Assembly (NCBI GenBank): GCA_964459805.1
Contig: CAYWOD010000124.1
Span: forward strand, 1 to 10,488
Direction of reading: 5' to 3'
DNA: 10,488 bases
Source: DAOVRL01 sp964459805
GTDB taxonomy: Bacteria; Planctomycetota; Phycisphaerae; Sedimentisphaerales; Anaerobacaceae
The notes under the pieces are model-generated. The model saw only the letters and a list, made by a program, of their open reading frames with translations, was not told the DNA's origin and did no database searches. A program made the position numbers and the translations under genes. Each line of letters begins with the position of its first letter. Position 1 is the first letter of the stretch. Shown in pieces: positions 1-6,087 of the stretch.

Positions 1-55
1 TAAAGAAGCAATTCTTCAACAATATAGGCCTAACCTGCAATTTTGCAAAAGTTCA

Positions 56-1213
56 CTACTTAATCTTCAACGCCTCCTTATCAGGCAATTCCGGAAACGC
101 TGCGTGCGGTTCTCTCTGATACCAGAACGCAACCGACGAAAGGTCGTCTTTCAAAGGCAGATACCTTCCCCCGCTTTGCCATCCCAGCGCCTGCATCGTC
201 ACTTTCAGGTTCTTCTCGAATCTGATAGGGTCCGTAATATGCCAGCGGTACAGAGCGAAGCGGGGCTGCTTCTCGTCCATTATCACCTGCGGCATACCCG
301 CATAAGCCGTGTTAAATTCCAGATAACCGCCGCCTTTCGGATTCGAGAACCCGTAAGAACCGCAGAAGTAATCCTCCGTCCCCGTCCCGCAAATCGTCGG
401 AAACTTCTTATCGCCATCCATATAGAACTTTATCTCACCTTCACCCCACCAGCCCGGACTGTTCGAGCCCCACGTCATATAAGTCCCCACGTACTGACCT
501 CGTCCTTTGATGCCGTCAACGATTGTATAATCCACCTTATCCGGCAGCGGATTCACCCGGCGAAACTGCGCGTGAAAATAGCCCATATCTTTCGCAACGT
601 CCGTCAGCGCATAATCGACCTGGTAGTACAGTGTCATCCTCTTGGCATCGATATTCGTCATCGTAATCTTGCACCGTTTGCGAAACGGCATCGCCCAATA
701 GCAGTTAAATCCGCTCTTGGGATTAACACACACGGCCAGCGAGCTCACCTTAACATACTCACCCATCCCGCACGCAAAAAAATCGCCCGCGGGACACTCG
801 ACAGATGGTTTCTTTTCCCCGTCCCAATAGATTCGCAGAATATTCAGCCGGTTGTTTCCGGTTGGGGTCATCCAGATATGCTGGATCACCCCGGGCCCTT
901 TGATATCGGCCATTACAAACGTCTGGCCCGCCTCAATCCGCATCGAAGGAGAAACCTTCCAGCCTTGCCCTAACTCACGCGCCGCGTTTTTCCCCGTTCC
1001 TTCGGTCGCCATTCCGCCTTTGCCCTTCTCGCCGGTAAAATTCTCCGGACTGACCGACCGCGTCTTCGCATACGATAAGCGAGGCAGATTCCCCATATTC
1101 ACCATCGAGCCGTCAAATTCCAGGTTAGGCCCCCCGCAGCCCGCCACCAAAAAGACAGCCGAGAAAAGCCAGCAAACCAATCGGACATCCAATTGTCTTG
1201 TTAGTTGTTTCAT
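56..1213 (-). CDS. GH172 (DUF2961) family lipoprotein, probable glycoside hydrolase
   Basis: Predicted surface lipoprotein of the DUF2961 family, now glycoside hydrolase family GH172, whose characterised members act on furanosides such as alpha-D-fructofuranosides and D-arabinofuranosides. Residues 1-26 form a signal peptide with a hydrophobic core and lipobox VAGC (C26 the lipidated cysteine; Gly at +2). The mature part has family landmarks: a 'GPGVIQHIWMT' strand (107-117), 'GWWGEGEIKFYMDGD' (254-268, acidic residues E258 and E260), 'GTGTEDYFCGSYGF' (276-289, E280), and a C-terminal 'WYQREPHAAFPELP' (364-377). The Glu residues in the second and third motifs are the likely catalytic pair, judged from family knowledge. 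The 385-residue length is usual for a single-domain member. The ATG start is supported by AAGAAGG at 1222-1228, 8 nt upstream. It is the last visible gene of the rhaB operon, 38 nt after the dehydrogenase. The substrate cannot be read from sequence; the operon suggests a rhamnose-containing or similar glycan. Confidence 0.9.
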   Translation of the reverse strand: MKQLTRQLDVRLVCWLFSAVFLVAGCGGPNLEFDGSMVNMGNLPRLSYAKTRSVSPENFTGEKGKGGMATEGTGKNAARELGQGWKVSPSMRIEAGQTFVMADIKGPGVIQHIWMTPTGNNRLNILRIYWDGEKKPSVECPAGDFFACGMGEYVKVSSLAVCVNPKSGFNCYWAMPFRKRCKITMTNIDAKRMTLYYQVDYALTDVAKDMGYFHAQFRRVNPLPDKVDYTIVDGIKGRGQYVGTYMTWGSNSPGWWGEGEIKFYMDGDKKFPTICGTGTEDYFCGSYGFSNPKGGGYLEFNTAYAGMPQVIMDEKQPRFALYRWHITDPIRFEKNLKVTMQALGWQSGGRYLPLKDDLSSVAFWYQREPHAAFPELPDKEALKIK

Positions 1214-1251
1214 AATCTTTGCCTTCTTGAAAGGTTACTGTTTTTTTTGTT

Positions 1252-2916
1252 TCAACTCTCGTATGCCTCCAGCAGGGCCTTCTCTGCTGCCTTTGTCCAA
1301 AGCCCGTCGCTCAGATGCTGTGCAACCTCCGGCAGCTTTTCGCTCAGCTCCTCGAGCCGAGTCAGCCCCAGGCCTTTGCACGCCGGATACACAATTATCT
1401 TACCCGCTATCAGGCGATTTTCAACCGCTCGAATCCCCTCGACCGCAGCGTCCAGCCCGCTGACTGCCGCAACGCTGACATTCGTATCGAGCCTCCCGGT
1501 CTCTGTCTTCTCCAACATCCGCTTCATATCGTCCAGAGTCGAGCCGCTCGTCCCGATGAAGTACAATCGCTTCTCGATATACGTATCCAAATCAATCTGG
1601 CCCGTCACCGTAGCCGGAATCCCCGCAAAGATATTTATCAATCCCCCCTCCGCAGCCGCTTCCACCGCCGCCGCCACCAAGGCTGGTATCGGCACCATCA
1701 AGGCCGCATAGTCGAAGCGCTCGGCAACCTTTTCCTTTGTGGGATTAAATGCCTTGTACTCAACGCCGTTCTTCTGGGCCAGAGGTCCCGCAATCCTGCT
1801 CAACGTCGCCAGCCGGTTGTCGTCCACATCACTCGCAAAAACGCTCACCCCCTCGACCCCCTGACAGATATTTCGTATCACGTGCATCATCCCCATCGGC
1901 CCGCCCGCACCGATAGCGTTTATCCTGTCACCGGGGCGAATCTCATCCGTCTCCGGGATGACCTCCATCGACTCAGCCGGATCGGAACCCGAGGTGCCGA
2001 TTATGCGAATCCCCCCGTAGTGAACTCGACCCACCATCGTAACAATATCTCTGCCGAACTTGCCCCCGCACTGAACAATGTTCAACAGCCCGTTTGTTCC
2101 TACTTTTCCAAATAGCGCCTCGACGGTCTGGGGATTCGAACCGTAGTAAATCACGTCGTCGAAGCTCGCCTCGGCCAGCCCCGATATGCTCTCGAGTTTC
2201 TCAATCTCGACGCCCATTCCCGCGGGCGCCTCGTCCTTTGAAACCAACGTGATAGCTCCCGGCTTGCCATAACTCTCGAACAGACTAACAAGACCTTCAG
2301 CAGCAACCTCCACTTCCGCTGCAACGAGCATCTGCCCGCCTTCGGCAATCCGCGTTCGCTCGGTTGACGCGTAGGCATCTTCGACGCACGCCCAAGGCTC
2401 GACCAGGGCTATCGCCGAGCCGCAAAGCTCTTCCGATACCGGCAAGAGCATCGACTCGCCCTCCGGCGAGGTGATTACCCGCTTATCCATCAGCACATAT
2501 TCCTGCAGCGCGCCCTCGAAGTTGTACCCGAACGCCCCGTTGGTAGTCGCCGTTCGAAGCCACCGGTAATCCGTTTGAACAAGGTAACGCTCCCCAACCT
2601 TGAAGTCCTCCACACCCTCTCCAACCTGCGCAATCCTGACCACCGTCTCGTGCCCCGGCACCGTCGGCGCCTCGCCGGGCACATAACTCGGAATTTCGGC
2701 AAGAACCTCCGGCTCGATACCGCTGACCAATTCGCTCTTGCGAACGTGGCTTGAGAACTGCTTGAGCAGCTTCAGGTCCGAAAAGCAAAGCCCGACCGCC
2801 TCGACCCGGCAAAGAATCTGATACGGGCCCGGCCGAAAAACCTCTTTCGACCTGTTCAGCGATAGCTCATCCGCCCCGACCAACTGTACGGCATACTGAG
2901 TTTCCGGCACTGTCAT
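1252..2916 (-). CDS. Zinc-type medium-chain dehydrogenase with two tandem Rossmann-like domains
   Basis: Member of the medium-chain dehydrogenase/reductase superfamily, 554 residues against about 350 for the usual enzyme. The N-terminal GroES-like domain has plausible catalytic zinc ligands: C44 in 'GLCFSD', H89-E90 in 'PGHE' and E173 in 'EPWAC'. The four-Cys structural zinc lobe is absent. Residues ~192-311 form a Rossmann-like domain without a glycine-rich loop. Residues ~330-459 form a second one with an intact NAD(P) loop, 'GAGGPMG' (336-342). The two end alike: 'GLLNI' 276-280 and 'IIGTSGS' 305-311 against 'GLINI' 425-429 and 'FIGTSGS' 453-459. General resemblance is to polyol and ketose-phosphate dehydrogenases such as sorbose-1-phosphate reductase; the substrate is not known. 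I place the start at ATG 2916, with AAGGGA 6 nt upstream. The frame is open 14 codons further to 2958, but those codons run through a heptad repeat. It lies third in the operon, 43 nt after the PHP gene. Confidence 0.87.
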   Translation of the reverse strand: MTVPETQYAVQLVGADELSLNRSKEVFRPGPYQILCRVEAVGLCFSDLKLLKQFSSHVRKSELVSGIEPEVLAEIPSYVPGEAPTVPGHETVVRIAQVGEGVEDFKVGERYLVQTDYRWLRTATTNGAFGYNFEGALQEYVLMDKRVITSPEGESMLLPVSEELCGSAIALVEPWACVEDAYASTERTRIAEGGQMLVAAEVEVAAEGLVSLFESYGKPGAITLVSKDEAPAGMGVEIEKLESISGLAEASFDDVIYYGSNPQTVEALFGKVGTNGLLNIVQCGGKFGRDIVTMVGRVHYGGIRIIGTSGSDPAESMEVIPETDEIRPGDRINAIGAGGPMGMMHVIRNICQGVEGVSVFASDVDDNRLATLSRIAGPLAQKNGVEYKAFNPTKEKVAERFDYAALMVPIPALVAAAVEAAAEGGLINIFAGIPATVTGQIDLDTYIEKRLYFIGTSGSTLDDMKRMLEKTETGRLDTNVSVAAVSGLDAAVEGIRAVENRLIAGKIIVYPACKGLGLTRLEELSEKLPEVAQHLSDGLWTKAAEKALLEAYES

Positions 2917-2918
2917 AT

Positions 2919-2953
2919 CTCGTCCCTTGTTTCTTGTCTCTTGCATCTCGGAC
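2919..2953 (-). repeat. Degenerate heptad tandem repeat before the dehydrogenase gene
   Basis: Five consecutive 7-nt units on the minus strand with consensus NNNC(A/G)AG; the three middle ones are ATGCAAG, AGACAAG and AAACAAG. It fills most of the 43-nt spacer between the PHP stop and ATG 2916. Units are in strict 7-nt phase but differ in the first three bases. Confidence 0.65.
2923..2928 (-). promoter_or_regulatory. Ribosome binding site deciding the dehydrogenase start
   Basis: AAGGGA on the minus strand, 6 nt before ATG 2916. It lies at the junction of the last two units of the heptad repeat, so the repeat itself supplies the SD. Confidence 0.75.
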
Positions 2954-2959
2954 CACACG

Positions 2960-4291
2960 TCACGAGTCCTGCGTTACTTTCCCCAGTATCTCTTGCGGTG
3001 TAGCTTCTTCGCTCAACCCGCTCAACTTATCTTCTTCTCGCGGCTCGAGCGAGCTTCCAACCTCTCGGAAGAATTCATTTTTAGATTGGACGGTCTCAAA
3101 GTTCTTCTGTGCCCACTGGCCGATGTACCCGATCCCGCATTTCTGTGAGAGCACGGAGTGTGCATAGACAATGTGTGCGCCCTTGAGAAACTGTGGAACT
3201 AACGGTTTCAGCTCCCCGGTGCCAAAGTCATCGACAAACTTTTGCCCCGGACTATTCATCTCCGTGCCTATAACGACCGGAAGATGTAGCTTCTCGGCCA
3301 ATTCCAGTACCTGATAGAGGTTCTCGAGTTTCTCACCCTTTTTCCCCACTGTATAATTGCGGTCCGGGATCACGTTTATCGCCGCCGTCCCCGTGCTCAT
3401 GGATACTTCCAGCAGCTCCTCGATGTCCTTCTCGCCGTCACTGGTCCCATCCAGCCAGGTCAACGTCGGAATTCCCCCGGCTGCGGCTACAAACCGATTC
3501 ATATCGGCCATCAGCGGAAACGCCCCCTCGCCCGGCTGAACGTACCCCACGCCCCCGCGCTTCATCGTCTTGGCCCTAATCGCATCCAGGATACCCCTGC
3601 TTTCAGGCAGCCACGATGATTCTATCTCTATGCCTAATCTTTCCGACCATAAATTGGCCAGCTCCTCTCCGTCCCCGAAGAGCTGTTTGGCCTTCCGCGC
3701 GTACGCAAGGCACATATGCCGCTCGGTGGCGTTGCCCGACGGCGTCAAGACAAGCACGTCCCGCTCGTAGTCCAGCTCCACAGGCCGAAGATATTCGTTT
3801 ACCCGCATCATCAAATCCCGATTCCTCTGCTGGGCCGTCCTGCGAAGCCCGAGCAGAAACTCCGCCTCCTTGCCTTCGAGCCTGGCCCGCGGAAACCCCA
3901 CTCCCATGTGGTATGTTATCCCCGGCTCGCCCGGCGAGGTCATCACTCGCGTCGCAAATTCCGGCACATACACCCGGCTTTCTAACCCTGCGCAGCCCTT
4001 CAAGCCCAGCAGCCTCGCCGCCTCCAGAAACTCCTCCAGGGCATCCAAGACGTCGAAATCCACCACGCCCGCAACGGCCAACCCGGCCTTGCGGGCCAGC
4101 CATGCGAATTTGCTCGGTGAATAACCGTACGTGTTATACGAAAAGAAAGTATGGCAGTGTATATTGACGTCCGTCCCCGCCTCGGGCAATTCGATCCGGC
4201 CCATCTCGACCTTTTCGCAAAGCCCCGCCAAAGCCCGCTTTCTTTCAACAGCCTCGAAACTATCTAACTTACCTTCCAGTTCCTCAGTCAA
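2960..4291 (-). CDS. Divergent PHP-domain metallohydrolase-like protein
   Basis: 443-residue cytoplasmic protein with a PHP (polymerase and histidinol phosphatase) fold signature; family members are metal-dependent phosphoesterases. The N-terminal metal motif HxH is present at H45-C-H47 ('NIHCHTFFS'). The usual 'DHD' position reads 'VVDFDVLDAL' (77-86), so the His is replaced by Phe while D78 and D80 remain. Further candidate ligands are E104 ('AGLES'), H128 ('TYHMGVGF'), H192 ('TERHM'), E344 ('GTEMNSPG') and H378 ('YAHSV'). The protein is longer than the small PHP phosphatases (~280 residues). No signal peptide or membrane segment is seen. The start is TTG at 4291: in-frame stops lie directly upstream, AAGGA lies 9 nt upstream, and the next in-frame Met is residue 30. 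It sits 32 nt after rhaB and 43 nt before the dehydrogenase, so it probably works on a phosphorylated intermediate of the same sugar pathway (inference). The reaction is unknown. Confidence 0.85.
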   Translation of the reverse strand: MTEELEGKLDSFEAVERKRALAGLCEKVEMGRIELPEAGTDVNIHCHTFFSYNTYGYSPSKFAWLARKAGLAVAGVVDFDVLDALEEFLEAARLLGLKGCAGLESRVYVPEFATRVMTSPGEPGITYHMGVGFPRARLEGKEAEFLLGLRRTAQQRNRDLMMRVNEYLRPVELDYERDVLVLTPSGNATERHMCLAYARKAKQLFGDGEELANLWSERLGIEIESSWLPESRGILDAIRAKTMKRGGVGYVQPGEGAFPLMADMNRFVAAAGGIPTLTWLDGTSDGEKDIEELLEVSMSTGTAAINVIPDRNYTVGKKGEKLENLYQVLELAEKLHLPVVIGTEMNSPGQKFVDDFGTGELKPLVPQFLKGAHIVYAHSVLSQKCGIGYIGQWAQKNFETVQSKNEFFREVGSSLEPREEDKLSGLSEEATPQEILGKVTQDS

Positions 4292-4295
4292 AACA

Positions 4296-4337
4296 GATCA
4301 TCCTTATTCTGCTTTCCAAATTCTCAATTCATAATTC
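4296..4337 (-). repeat. Degenerate heptad tandem repeat across the rhaB stop and rhaB-PHP spacer
   Basis: Six 7-nt units on the minus strand all beginning with GA; the first three fit GAATTNN (GAATTAT, then GAATTGA), then GAAAGCA, GAATAAG and GATGATC drift further. The array begins inside the last codons of rhaB, includes its TGA, and runs through the spacer into the PHP ribosome binding site. Confidence 0.55.
4301..4305 (-). promoter_or_regulatory. Ribosome binding site supporting the TTG start of the PHP gene
   Basis: AAGGA on the minus strand, 9 nt before TTG 4291. An ATG overlapping the SD (GGATGATC) is in another frame and stops after a few codons, so TTG is the best start. Confidence 0.7.
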
Positions 4338-5793
4338 TCTCGTATTGTTCTTCCCACGCCGCCGTGTCCTGCGGGTCATACTCTTTGAGCTCGAACGACT
4401 TGCGGACAATCTCCCTGGTCTCGCTGAGCGTCTTTATCTGTCCGGTCGCAATGGCCTGCATCAGGATATTGCCGCTGGCTGTCGCCTCTATCGGCCCGGT
4501 GATCACCTTTTTGCCCAGCGCATTGGCCGTGAATTGGCACAGCAGCTCATTTTGTATCCCGCCCCCGACGATATGCAGCACATCGACAGTCTGGCCCGCA
4601 GCGTCCTCGATATATTCCATCACCGCCCGATACCGCAGGGCCAGGCTCTCTAATATAATCCTTATCATTTGCCCCTTGTCGTCGGTCGTTTTTTGCCCCG
4701 TCCGCTCCAGATACTCATATATCCTCTTAGGCATATCACCCGGCGCCAAAAACGCGCTCTCGTCCACGTTCAAGTGACACGCAAACGGCTCGGCCTGCTC
4801 CGCCATAGCCTCCAGCTCATCGTAAGACAGCTCCGTCCCCTCACGCTGCCACTGCCTGCGGCATTCCTGCATCAGCCAAAGCCCCATTATATTCTTCAAC
4901 AGGCGAATCGTATTCTCAACTCCGCCCTCGTTCGTGAACTCGTATCGATAAGTCTTATCGCTCACAATCGCCTCCGGCACCTCCACCCCCATAAGGCTCC
5001 ACGTCCCCGAAGAAAGATACGCCCAATTGCCCTCGCTCGCCGGGACCGCCGCCACCGCCGAGGCCGTATCGTGCGCCCCGATAGCGATAACCGGAATTGG
5101 CCCGCACCCGAGTTCTTGCCCGACCTTCGCGCTCAATTGCCCCACAACCGTCCCGGGCGCCACAACCTTCGGCAGAATACCGGTCGGCAGAGAAAGCCCG
5201 TCCATAATTGCCTTCGACCACTGGCCCGTCCGCATATCCATAAATTGAGATGTGCTGCCTAACGTGTATTCCGCGAAAATCTTCCCGCTCAGATAGTAGC
5301 TCACCAGATCGCCAATAAAAACAAGGTCCTTCGCCTTGGCCAGAGCAATCGAATTAGCCAATCGCATCGCCAACAGTTGATAGAGACTGTTGAGCTGCAT
5401 AAACTGCACTCCGCTATTGTCGTATATATCACGCTTGGGCATCAGCTCGAACGCCTTGTCCTGCATCCCGTTCGTCTGGCTGTCCCGATAGTGATACGGA
5501 TTCTCGACCAGCTCCCCGTCCCCGTCTAACAGCCCGAAATCGACGCCCCAGCTATCCACCCCAATCCCCCAGACCTGGGTCCGCGCCGCCTTCGCCGACT
5601 TGCTTATACCCACTTTGATTTCGCGCATCAGCTTCTCGAAGTCCCACTTCAGCGCCCCATCCTCTTCTATCGGCCCATTCCCGAACCGATGAATCTCCTC
5701 GAGAATAAGCTTCTGGGCCGATACCGACCCGATCATCACTCTCCCGCTCTCAGCCCCCAGATCAACCGCAATATATTTCTTAACTTCCGCCAT
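4324..5793 (-). CDS. rhaB: L-rhamnulokinase (FGGY sugar kinase)
   Basis: Cytoplasmic kinase that phosphorylates L-rhamnulose with ATP to L-rhamnulose 1-phosphate, the second step of L-rhamnose catabolism. The FGGY fold is clear: N-terminal phosphate-binding strand 'AVDLGAESGR' (9-18), 'EIHRFGNGP' (33-41), 'GIGVDSWGVDFGLLD' (76-90), 'FMQLNSLYQL' (131-140), 'GAHDTASAV' with the probable catalytic base D242, 'SSGTWSLMG' (261-269), 'TNEGGV' and 'KNIMGLWLMQECRR' (287-313), and the C-terminal 'VGGGIQNELL' (409-418). 'HRFGNGP', 'TNEGG' and 'MGLWLMQECRR' point to RhaB rather than xylulo- or fuculokinase. Length is 489 residues, as usual for the family. I chose ATG 5793 because GAGGA at 5801-5805 lies 7 nt upstream; the in-frame TTG two codons earlier (5799) would lie almost on the SD. 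It is the first gene of the operon and diverges from the macroglobulin gene. L-fuculose or another deoxyketose as substrate is less likely. Confidence 0.94.
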   Translation of the reverse strand: MAEVKKYIAVDLGAESGRVMIGSVSAQKLILEEIHRFGNGPIEEDGALKWDFEKLMREIKVGISKSAKAARTQVWGIGVDSWGVDFGLLDGDGELVENPYHYRDSQTNGMQDKAFELMPKRDIYDNSGVQFMQLNSLYQLLAMRLANSIALAKAKDLVFIGDLVSYYLSGKIFAEYTLGSTSQFMDMRTGQWSKAIMDGLSLPTGILPKVVAPGTVVGQLSAKVGQELGCGPIPVIAIGAHDTASAVAAVPASEGNWAYLSSGTWSLMGVEVPEAIVSDKTYRYEFTNEGGVENTIRLLKNIMGLWLMQECRRQWQREGTELSYDELEAMAEQAEPFACHLNVDESAFLAPGDMPKRIYEYLERTGQKTTDDKGQMIRIILESLALRYRAVMEYIEDAAGQTVDVLHIVGGGIQNELLCQFTANALGKKVITGPIEATASGNILMQAIATGQIKTLSETREIVRKSFELKEYDPQDTAAWEEQYERIMN

Positions 5794-5800
5794 CGTCAAT

Positions 5801-5805
5801 TCCTC
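5801..5805 (-). promoter_or_regulatory. Ribosome binding site deciding the rhaB start
   Basis: GAGGA on the minus strand, 7 nt before ATG 5793. From the alternative TTG at 5799 the SD would be only 1 nt away, which argues for the ATG. Confidence 0.8.
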
Positions 5806-5872
5806 GAAAAAGGCGTTTTCCCGTTCCCTTTACACTCAAACGCCAAAAAGTGCAAAACGTCGCAATTACTTG

Positions 5873-5907
5873 GACAATCACCAGTAACCAATTACCTATT
5901 ATCCAAA
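5873..5907 (+). repeat. Weak heptad-like repeat in the rhaB leader
   Basis: Five 7-nt units read on the plus strand, best in ACCAGTA, ACCAATT (consensus ACCNATT) and one more, flanked by poorer copies. It is AT-rich and could be chance, but the 7-nt phase matches the two clearer arrays in the operon. Confidence 0.35.
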
Positions 5908-5916
5908 GGAACCGGC

Positions 5917-5945
5917 TTTATAACCCAAATCCCCCCCCATTGCAA
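5917..5945 (-). promoter_or_regulatory. Candidate rhaB operon promoter
   Basis: On the minus strand, TTGCAA (5945-5940, 4 of 6 matches to -35), a 17-nt spacer containing the G8 run, and TATAAA (5922-5917, 5 of 6 matches to -10). The leader would be about 115-120 nt long. The -35 is weak, which would suit an activator-dependent sugar operon, but this is inferred from base matches only. Confidence 0.3.
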
Positions 5946-6024
5946 TCTAAAATCCACCCCCACCGCCCAGAGCGAAAGGCTGTGGATCCCGGGATTTTTG
6001 GTGCAGATTTTAGAAAATTTGTTC

Positions 6025-6052
6025 TTGACAAGCAGCTTGTTATCGGTATAAT
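6025..6052 (+). promoter_or_regulatory. Sigma70-type promoter of the macroglobulin gene
   Basis: Perfect -35 TTGACA (6025-6030), 16-nt spacer and perfect -10 TATAAT (6047-6052). An AT-rich stretch at 6007-6023 lies just upstream and may act as an UP element. Transcription would begin near 6059, giving a leader of about 29 nt with an SD at its end. The 16-nt spacer is one short of the optimum. Confidence 0.88.
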
Positions 6053-6074
6053 ACTAGCCACATACTCATTTTTG

Positions 6075-6080
6075 AAGGGG
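6075..6080 (+). promoter_or_regulatory. Ribosome binding site of the macroglobulin gene
   Basis: AAGGGG, 7 nt before ATG 6088. It fixes the start, which is followed directly by a good signal peptide. Confidence 0.85.
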
Positions 6081-6087
6081 TACAAAA

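Larger units (their letters stand above)
5794..6087. other. Divergent intergenic region between rhaB and the macroglobulin gene
   Basis: 294 nt without a convincing gene. It holds the macroglobulin promoter at its right end, a weak candidate rhaB promoter near the middle, a C8 run (5931-5938) and a heptad-like stretch (5873-5907). It also has several inverted repeats: GGCGTTT/AAACGCC (5812-5818 and 5838-5844), ATCCAC/GTGGAT (5952-5957 and 5982-5987), the palindrome ATCCCGGGAT (5986-5995) and ATTTTAGAAAAT (6007-6018). Any could be an operator for a sugar regulator, but no known regulator site is recognised. Open frames crossing it have no ribosome binding site or recognisable product. Confidence 0.7.

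Noticed and set aside
3..47. Small hairpins after the GH172 gene (AAGAA/TTCTT and TGCAA/TTGCA)
   Set aside because: Stems of 4-5 bp with AT-rich pairs and no convincing T tract on the minus strand; too weak to call a terminator.
104..973. Long plus-strand open frame opposite the GH172 gene (289 codons)
   Set aside because: Arg/His/Pro-rich translation without domain motifs, no ribosome binding site, and fully opposite a gene with clear family motifs.
1241..1248. T8 run on the plus strand, resembling a terminator tail
   Set aside because: It lies between two minus-strand genes of one operon, where it is an A8 tract in the mRNA; no stem precedes it on the plus strand.
1315..2115. Long plus-strand open frame opposite the dehydrogenase gene
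   Set aside because: Composition typical of an antisense shadow in GC-rich DNA; no recognisable domain.
2917..2958. 14-codon N-terminal extension of the dehydrogenase
   Set aside because: The codons translate the heptad repeat (METs and Lys/Arg/Glu), and the SD with proper spacing serves the internal ATG 2916.
4324..5793. Xylulokinase or fuculokinase as identity for the FGGY kinase
   Set aside because: The HRFGNGP, TNEGG and MGLWLMQECRR motifs and the 489-residue length fit rhamnulokinase better.
5986..6000. Palindrome ATCCCGGGAT followed by a short T run, as a possible terminator
   Set aside because: The palindrome has no loop, and no plus-strand gene ends upstream. It is kept only as a possible operator.
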